Source: Porogramme epimiltina (taxonomy: Eukaryota; Basidiomycota; Agaricomycetes; Polyporales; Polyporaceae). From it: a DNA stretch of 64,000 nt. Below are positions 57,401-64,000 of this stretch, piece by piece; position 1 is the first letter of the stretch, and each line of letters begins with the position of its first letter. The notes under the pieces were generated by a model. That model had not been told where the DNA came from and made no database searches. It saw only the letters and a list, made by a program, of their open reading frames with translations. The position numbers were made by a program, and so were the translations under genes. The stretch spans positions 1 to 64,000 of the forward strand of contig FTLJ01000167.1 of assembly GCA_900155495.1 (NCBI GenBank), written 5' to 3'.

Positions 57401-58589
57401 CCTGCCCCGAGATCGACATCCCCGCAAGCTGGCCATTGACCTGATCCACCGCCTTGCCGGCCTCCTCGCCCCCGCTCACGGACTGGCCGACCGACGACGA
57501 CCCTCCCGACGTCTCCCTCGCGTGGTCCGACGCCCTCAGCGCGTCCTCCTCTTCCTCCTTGATGTCCGGATCCTTACCCTCCCCATCCCCCTCCCTGTCC
57601 GATTTGCCCGGCCCAGCACCGCCCTTCGCCGCGCCCTCTGCCGCCCTCCTCCGCGCGGCCCACACGTCGCTCAGCACGCCGTCGAACCCGGGCCGGACAC
57701 GCGGCGACGGCAAGGCGCCCTCGCGCGGCGACGCGAGCCCGCCCTGCATGTTCGACAGCGACAGCTTGCGCGGGAGGCTCATCGGGGCCTGGTCTGCTTG
57801 CCGCAGCAGCGCGTCAGTCGGTCGCTCAGACGGCGCGTGCGGGCCCACGCGGGGGGAGAAAGACGGCCACTCACCCGTGCTGTCGCCCCTCCGCCGCCCC
57901 ATGAAGCTCCCGATCCGCTCGCGCATGGGGCTCCCGGCGCCGGGGCTCGCGTGCGCCAGCTTCGGCCGCTCGCCGAGGCCGGACGTGGTGAGGGGCGATA
58001 AGAAATCCGTCGACTGCCGGCGGCGCACTTCCGAGTTCAGCGGGCCCGCAAACATCTGCACGCACACACACAAACGAGATGGTCAACGATTAGAGCACAG
58101 ACCGGGCACGATGGCGGTGCGGCAGCCACGATGGGAAACAGGGGAGGGGGCAGGGCAGAGAGGGGGGAGGGGTGCAAAGTTTCAGCCAGCGTCGCCGCGA
58201 CACGCAGAGCCAGCCCGGCAAATTTTCCGCACCTTCTTCTCAGCGTCGCCCATATCCTTGAGGCCGACGGGCTCGTACCCGACCTCGCGCACGATGCCCT
58301 CCCAGCGGTCGACCTCGAGCCCGAGCCCGCCGCGGCCGCCGCCCTCCTTGTAGATCCGGAGCATCTCCTCCTTCGAGTAGCGGAACGGGTGCGCCACGTC
58401 GCGCCCCTCCTGCGGGGGCGCCGTCGCAGGCGTGACGAGCGCCGAGTACGACGTCGACGTGCTGTTTGTGGGGCCCGCTGGCGGCACGGGCGACGCAGCG
58501 AGCGGGGGAGAGGGCGCGGCGGGCGGGCGCGAGGAGCCTTGCTTCGTGCGCATCCACTCGGGGCCGAAGTGCATAGTAGTAGTTGTCAT
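54477..58589 (-). CDS. GYF-domain protein (Smy2/GIGYF type)
   Basis: Six minus-strand exons (58589-58233, 58055-57293, 57234-56698, 56645-55228, 55174-54835, 54775-54477) give 1237 aa. The N-terminal part holds HPFRYSKEEMLRIYKEGGG (a conserved short motif near the start of this group). The GYF domain lies about residues 360-415: VEWSYLDPQGQVQGPFKAEL, then MQRWYNEGYFQHSLLMKRTH; the GPF and W..GYF residues form the proline-peptide pocket. Further on come Pro/Gln-rich disorder, a charged coiled coil (NLREIQEAEAKKLEARKAAE; KKTMKEIQEEEERRKKMAAK) and a C-terminal helical patch LEFLKWLSDSLGGLNKSVN followed by ITSMLLSFPLDPDPSTVEII. Yeast Smy2/Syh1 and animal GIGYF proteins act in translational repression and mRNA quality control through proline-rich partners. 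It is convergent with the gene at 52660-54225. Confidence 0.9.
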
Positions 58590-58978
58590 TTTGGTTCGCA
58601 GCGGGGGGTGCAGATGATGCGTGTGTTGCGTGCGGAGAGGCGTGCGTTGTGTGTGTGCAACGGCGGAGGTAGCGGCAGGAGATATGTGAAAAGAAAAGGC
58701 CTGGCTGCGAGGTACAGTAGGCCTATAACTGGCAACGTGCAAGTCCCAATCAGCGTGACCTGCCTCAGGGCCGGTCTCCTGTGACGCCTCGGCCGCATAA
58801 ACTGCATCGTTGGCGGCACGTTCCCGCACACGAGTACACAGCCTCGTGTGCTCGTTGTGTGCACCCAACACACAATAGGAGGCCCGTACAGTGAGAATGC
58901 CTATGAATCCCATTTGCGAGGCTAGTGTATAAGATACGATATGTCTACTTTTACACAGTCCATATTGTCCGACTCTGA

Positions 58979-61432
58979 TCAAGAGTATATCCTCCATTTG
59001 CTCACCGGAACGGCTTTTGTGTACCCATCAGCAAAATACAATGGTGATAGCCGCAACAACGCACCTTGTAGCTTCTTTGCTGTCGGGATGAGGAAGAACA
59101 ATACCGACAGCAGGCCAAAGCCAACGCACAGTGCGGACACAATATAATAGCCATCCTGCTCCGTCACGCACTGGCCGCCCAGATTCGTGCAAGCGGCCTT
59201 TCCGTGCTCCGACACACATTCCTGGGCTATGGCACGTTAATCAGTCCACAAGTTTGAAATCAAGCGGTCAGATCATATCAAGAATTGTACCTTTGACCGA
59301 CAGGCTAGATTCTGGAATGTTACATGTAGCAACGCTGAAGTAGTCGACGCCTGTTGTGGTGACGATCGCATCAAAGCCCACATTGCGCAATCGCGGAAGC
59401 TTACCTTTGAGCACAAAGAAGCGCGGCCAAGTGCCTCCAAGGTTCGTCAGGGTATTCAAGAGCTAATTGATGGTCAGCATCCCGATGTCCAAAAGTCAAA
59501 TAAGCTTCTTACTGTCATGTAAGTGCCGCCAACTACCGGATCCGAGATGCGGGTGTGGAAGGCGGACATGCCACCAAACTGGATGGTGCTACGGTCGTTA
59601 TGGCATCAACAATCGCACAAGCTGTGGCCAACATGAGGCGCACCTGGCAAACGACTGGAAGATCGTAAGAATAACGAGCGACGAGAAGAACCCCATGGAG
59701 ATTGGCGGCTTGGGGAACCAGTAAACCATCAAAGTAGCGATAACCGTGAAGAACAGCCGTGGCCAGAAGCAGTAAATCCATGCTTGAAGAGGCTTGTCGC
59801 CTCGCGCCCACTTGCCCGCGAGCCACCCGCCAATGATCTCGAAGGGAAAGTCGATAAGAACAGCGATGGCGAGATCTTCTCTACCAAGACCTTTCTCAAC
59901 CATCTTCAGCTGGGTCACGGCGTCGTTCGCCTGCCAGCCGACCTTCGCAAGCAGGTGGACCGCAAGGAGAACTTGCACGTCTATTGAACGCAAAATAAGC
60001 ACACTGGCCCCGCGCACAATGAAATAGACGCACGTCTAAGCTTGCAAATTTCCCACATTGTCACGTATACAGATTTGATGCCGATGTCTTCATTGACCTC
60101 TTTGTCCTGTGAAATGGCCGGTAAGGTCTTGGGTGGAGCTACAGTAAGCAAAAACAAACCTCTTTGACGAAGAACAACCAGCAGGTGACTGCGAATGACA
60201 TGCAAGCACAGCAAAAGAGGTATGTGCCCAACGTTAGTCGAGGAATACCCCATTTGTTACTATACACGCGCACTTTCAGCTAAAGGTCAAGTCACGGAGG
60301 ATTGTCACATACGCGAAATCTACGCTGTTAAGGGCCAAGAATACGGTATATGACATTAAATAGCCCGTGTTCAACCCGATGGTTTGACACGTTGACGCGT
60401 AGGCGAGGTTTTCTTCCGAAAGGAGTGTGAGGGCCCAGCCTAGAGCGTCGCGTTAGTAGGATGCGCAGGATATAGACCGTCCACTAGACTTGCCATCGAC
60501 AGCAATGTCTGTTGCGTACCATTAGTATTTATTACACGACAATAAAATAAAGCGCTTACCTTGGGTAGCCGAGAAAAAGACGAGGGCAGTGAACGCGAAA
60601 CTAAGCGTGTACAAATGCTTCCCCGGCTGGATGCCGGCATGGATGAAGGGTCACGACGCGGCCCAAGATTAGATTCTAACCACTTACGTTGTCCATTAGC
60701 TCCTCTGCGTTCGCGGACATGATGAGCATGATGCTGCCAATGACGATTTGCATTGGTATGATCCATGACTTGCGGCGACCGATGGAGCGGAAAAATACAG
60801 AGTCTACAATAGGCGACCAGAAGAGCTTGAGAGAGTAAGGGTACCCTGCTAGGGAGAATACCGCGAGCTCGGAGTAAGATAAATGTTCACGGAGAATGAA
60901 CGGTATTGATCCCAGGGCGAGGCCGAGCTGACGCGCGCGCGCAGTCAGCATAACGCGAGGAGACGCAGGCAAGCGACGCTCACCGGGAATCCTTGTATAA
61001 GATCTTCGGAGGTCGCGAAGGTCAGCGACACGCAACGAGCCCGAGGGGAAGCACAAAAGGCGACGCACAGAGAATGGTGAGGAGGACCATGGCCCTCTTG
61101 TCGCGCGACGAAATAGCCTTCTTCACGTCGGCCTGGGAAAGGTAGGCCTGCTCCTCTTCCAGGGTCATGTCGGACGCGGCAGCGCGCCGGTCAGACTCTG
61201 AGAGTAGGCTGAGCTCGACCTCATCGTCGGCATCGTCGGAAGCATGAGCACGGCCCCTGCGCGCGGTGGCGGGGGTGCGGGGGGTGCGTGGCAGGATTTC
61301 GATGCTCTGGAGGGAGGTGGCATGGGCGTGGGCGGAAGGAAGCATAGAATCTTGAGCGGCGGAGGGCGCCTGGGACTTCTTGGCCTGGCGCCGTCGAGGT
61401 TTGCGAGCCGAGCCGTTGGGTGAGGAAGACAT
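58979..61432 (-). CDS. SLC33-type acetyl-CoA transporter
   Basis: Thirteen minus-strand exons (61432-61069, 61003-60984, 60927-60688, 60626-60560, 60508-60494, 60439-60313, 60259-60160, 60106-60034, 59980-59644, 59588-59513, 59462-59291, 59226-59065, 59013-58979) give 595 aa. A ~105-residue polar N-terminus precedes about a dozen helices with the SLC33A1/AT-1 signature motifs: LYLIQGFPLGLALGSIPFIL, YPYSLKLFWSPIVDSVFF, IGRRKSWIIPMQ, TQDIAVDGWALTLLSEEN, YASTCQTIGLNTGYLMSY, KVGWQANDAVTQLKMVEKGL, STIQFGGMSAFHTRISDP, VVGGTYMTLLNTLTNLGGTW and CVTEQDGYY. Animal SLC33A1 imports acetyl-CoA into the ER lumen for protein acetylation; the fungal role is inferred from that. Exons of 20 and 15 nt and a GC-AG intron (donor GCAAGT after 60494) are needed to build LIQGFP and DIAVDG. 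Confidence 0.92.
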
Positions 61433-62875
61433 GCAAGGAGGGTGTCCGGACTAAGTGATATACGTCGCCTCCGCTCGGGCGGGCGCGACACGTACCGCCG
61501 CGCGCGTTGGCGCCCATCCCTCCGGCGTCTGCCTCCGCGCACGCTCGGACGAGGGCGCAGCTGGGCGTCTGTTCCCCCGGCCAATCACCACACGCGTTCT
61601 GGGGTGACCTCCGCGTCCGATTGGTGCGCATCGAGCGCAGGGTCGCGACTGGCGAGGATTCGCATGAATGTGGGCAAGGCACGCCCCGCCGTTGTGTAGG
61701 ATACGTGCGGAGAAGATCTTCTCTTGGAAGTCGTCAAGAACAGAATCCCTCTCGCTCGACCCTAGCCGCTCCTAGCGGGCGCTCTATAAATACACCCATC
61801 ACTTCCGCCCGTAAAGAGCGTATTAGCGAGCCAATGACGCCTCTCCTCTCCGCATTTGATGCTCACCTGAGGCATTTACGCCACCCTACTTATCTTGCGC
61901 AGCGACAACCACCCGCTTGTCCCTCCTGTGCCCCATCCGCCGCCGTGCTGTGAGCTCTCCTACGCTCAGCCGCAAACCGCCTTCGGTCGTTATGCAGCGG
62001 TGCGATTATATATGTCCTCAGCGGGATGGGAGGATCCCATCTATCTGTGTCCCCCCATCGCCGGTTGCCCCGTCGACTTTCCTCGCCTTCAGATGGCTCG
62101 CCCACACGTGCACTACGCACCCCACGCGCCAAGACTTCCCAACAGCACCGCGGTCTGCAGTGCCTAGACCAAAGATCACCTGCGAGCCCCCGGTGGGTTC
62201 CGTCGGCTGATTCCCCGACTACGGTCTACCTCCAGCCCTCGGAACACATCGCCCGAGGGATGCGGAGAAGAGCTTGAGAACGCGCGAACGCGAAGTGGCG
62301 CCGCTCTAATATTTCCGTTGCTTGGCTACTAATATCTGCGCGTGCGTGCACGTCCGCGCCTTTCCCAACTTCAATCCGCCACCGCTGCGAACAGCCGTGA
62401 ACAAGTGGAAGCCCGAAGGCGGGGTATTCTGATCCACGGGAGCCACGCAGCGTCTCGTCCGACATCAAGCGGCCCTCAATAGAGCTTCGATCATCGGAGG
62501 CCCAAGTAGTCATCTGCTCACGAATTCCGTGGGTTACAACAGGACAGCAGCAAGGGAGCCGTGTATTCTTCTGCGTCAGAGCGTGTAGTAGCATACAAAA
62601 CAAGAATGCGTGCCTCTATCTGATCAAAGGTTGAGTGAAAACAAATACATATGCAATCTGGAGCTGGACGAGTGCAGTATCAGGAACAACAGGTACATCG
62701 TGCGGTAAGTAGATGATAGCGGGGATGCGTGCTATAGCTATATACATATGGATATGCTAAATGTGATGAGGGTATGTTATTACAAGCGGGGGGACGAGTG
62801 GGGGTGCATGTATGCCAAATAGCAAAGCGATGAACGACAAACAAATCAAGAGTACAGGTCGGGAACCAGTTCGCG
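61433..62875. other. intergenic, nothing recognised
   Basis: About 1.4 kb between the transporter start and the stop codon of the histidine kinase gene. The part nearest 61432 is the transporter's promoter; the part nearest 62875 would be kinase 3' UTR. No other gene was supported. Confidence 0.4.
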
Positions 62876-64000
62876 CTAAGGGGGAGTAGGAGGCGGCGAG
62901 GGTCGTTGTGAAGAAGGTAGCACTGGTGCAAACATTCCGAGTAGTGAGAGGAGGTCATCTAAAGACACGTTAGCCACGATTCTGTCCGAAACATCGAGAC
63001 GTAGACATACTCTTCTTGAGAGGTTTGCTGAAGAAGCCGTTCATACCCGCGCTGAGGCACAGCTGCTTCGTAGATTCTTGGCAGTCCGCACTCAGGGCAA
63101 CGACTAAGGGGGTCGAGCTCAGTCACAGTGTGAGAATGACGTTATTGGAAACGTACTGGGTAACACAATCGGCACTTTCCTCTTGCCTTCCATGATACGC
63201 AGCCGCTTACATGCTTCAACGCCGTCCAATATTGGCATGTCTATATGCTCACATAAGACAACGTCACAGATGCGGAGAAGTGACGATACGTACGATGGTC
63301 GAAAAGCGCCACCGTGAAGTGGCCCGGCTCATGGCGTTCCCATTCTGTCACAATAGTGAGATCATGCACGCGTCATGGTGAAGAGCGAATGACATACCAG
63401 CGATAGCCTCTTCTCCGTTAGAAGTTGCCACGACATTGAGGTCATACCGTTCGAGCTGCTTCACAAGCAGTTTCTGAGCTACCGGATTGTCCTCCGCAAC
63501 GAGCACGTTGCCGAACAACGTCCGCTGCGCCAGAGCGTCCTCCTCTCGGAGCATCGAAGAGTCGACGATGGGCCTCGGCGGATTCTGGTCGGGCACGTTC
63601 TTCAACCCGGCAAGGACCTGCAGTAACTTGAGCTGTCTAGGCGGCTTTGTCATCCGCACGATCCCCGGTGGCGAGTCGATGTCATTCCGGAGCATCGGCG
63701 CGCCAGACAGATTGTCCGTCGTGGGCGTGAAGAGGTGGATGACCTTCGTCTCCTGGAGCGACGGGTACGGCAGCGTGCGCAGGAAGCGCGTGAGGTCGTC
63801 CGCCCTGTTTTCCGACTGGTCGTCGAGGATCACAAAGTCCAGGGGCTGCGCAAGGAACTCGGCGTTTCGTAGGTGCAGTTCAACGTCGCTGATGTTCGAG
63901 ATCGACATCACGTTGAAGCCGCTGAGCATGGTGGTCAGCATGGCTTGTGTCGCGATGCTTCCAGAGCTGACAAGTATGCGCAGCGGCCGAGGCTGCATCA
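62876..64000 (-). CDS. C-terminal part of a hybrid histidine kinase / response regulator (5' end outside window)
   Basis: Minus-strand exons 64000(edge)-63398, 63344-63294, 63240-63157, 63103-63011 and 62958-62876 are seen; the frame is open to the window edge, so the N-terminal part lies beyond it. The visible sequence starts with a receiver-like fold (PLRILVSSGSIATQAML; LDFVILDDQSENRADD) lacking a clear acidic pocket pair. A full receiver domain follows: NVLVAEDNPVAQKLLVKQLE, phospho-acceptor Asp in VALFDHHMPILDG, Thr/Ser position in PIVALSADC, and Lys in GFFSKPLKK. A short Pro-rich tail (RPSPPPTPP) ends the protein. Two tandem receivers at the C-terminus are typical of fungal hybrid histidine kinases that feed a His-Asp phosphorelay; the kinase core itself is not visible here. 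Confidence 0.85.

Overview
The window looks like nuclear DNA of a filamentous basidiomycete, most likely an agaricomycete such as a polypore. The reasons are GC-rich coding DNA, introns mostly 50-65 nt with GT..AG ends, genes cut into as many as 13-14 exons, very Ser/Pro-rich disordered proteins, and fungal families (Kre9-like Ig domain, Clr4-type H3K9 methyltransferase, TRAPP, PUF, Vps38/UVRAG). No operons, CRISPR, rRNA or convincing tRNA genes were seen. Exon joins were worked out by hand from splice signals, reading phase and family motifs; apart from the Med9-like gene, each spliced gene model listed closes in frame.

Layout. 0-2.7 kb: PSP1-domain protein (+). 2.7-7.3 kb: gene-poor. 7.3-10.2 kb: large disordered protein (+). 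10.7-14.7 kb: three minus-strand genes (Kre9-like membrane sensor candidate, Med9-like Mediator subunit, cullin-repeat-only protein). 14.9-20.4 kb: SWC5 (+), a BTB protein (-) and the TRAPP subunit TRS31 (+). 21.0-31.2 kb: a large inverted repeat. Each ~3.5 kb arm carries an intact HMG-box transcription factor gene, and the ~3.1 kb spacer carries a class-1 dihydroorotate dehydrogenase-like gene. 32.1-37.9 kb: a 14-exon MFS transporter (+) and a CaMK-type kinase (+). 38.3-45.4 kb: a chromodomain/SET H3K9 methyltransferase (-) and a Pumilio protein (-). 45.4-48.6 kb: GC-rich and gene-poor. 48.6-54.2 kb: a small disordered ORF (-), a Vps38/UVRAG-type autophagy/endosome protein (-) and a nuclear-looking acidic protein (+). 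54.5-64 kb: a GYF-domain protein (-), an SLC33-type acetyl-CoA transporter (-) and the C-terminal end of a hybrid histidine kinase (-) that runs off the window.

Most genes are unrelated housekeeping or regulatory genes. The unusual element is the inverted repeat: the HMG-box coding exons are nearly identical between arms while the flanking DNA has clearly drifted, so both copies appear to be kept intact by selection or by gene conversion. Very small exons (7, 7, 9, 12, 15, 19, 20 and 23 nt) and two GC-AG introns are the second theme. They rebuild conserved motifs in the BTB, H3K9 methyltransferase, MFS and SLC33 genes, and automated gene callers would probably miss them.
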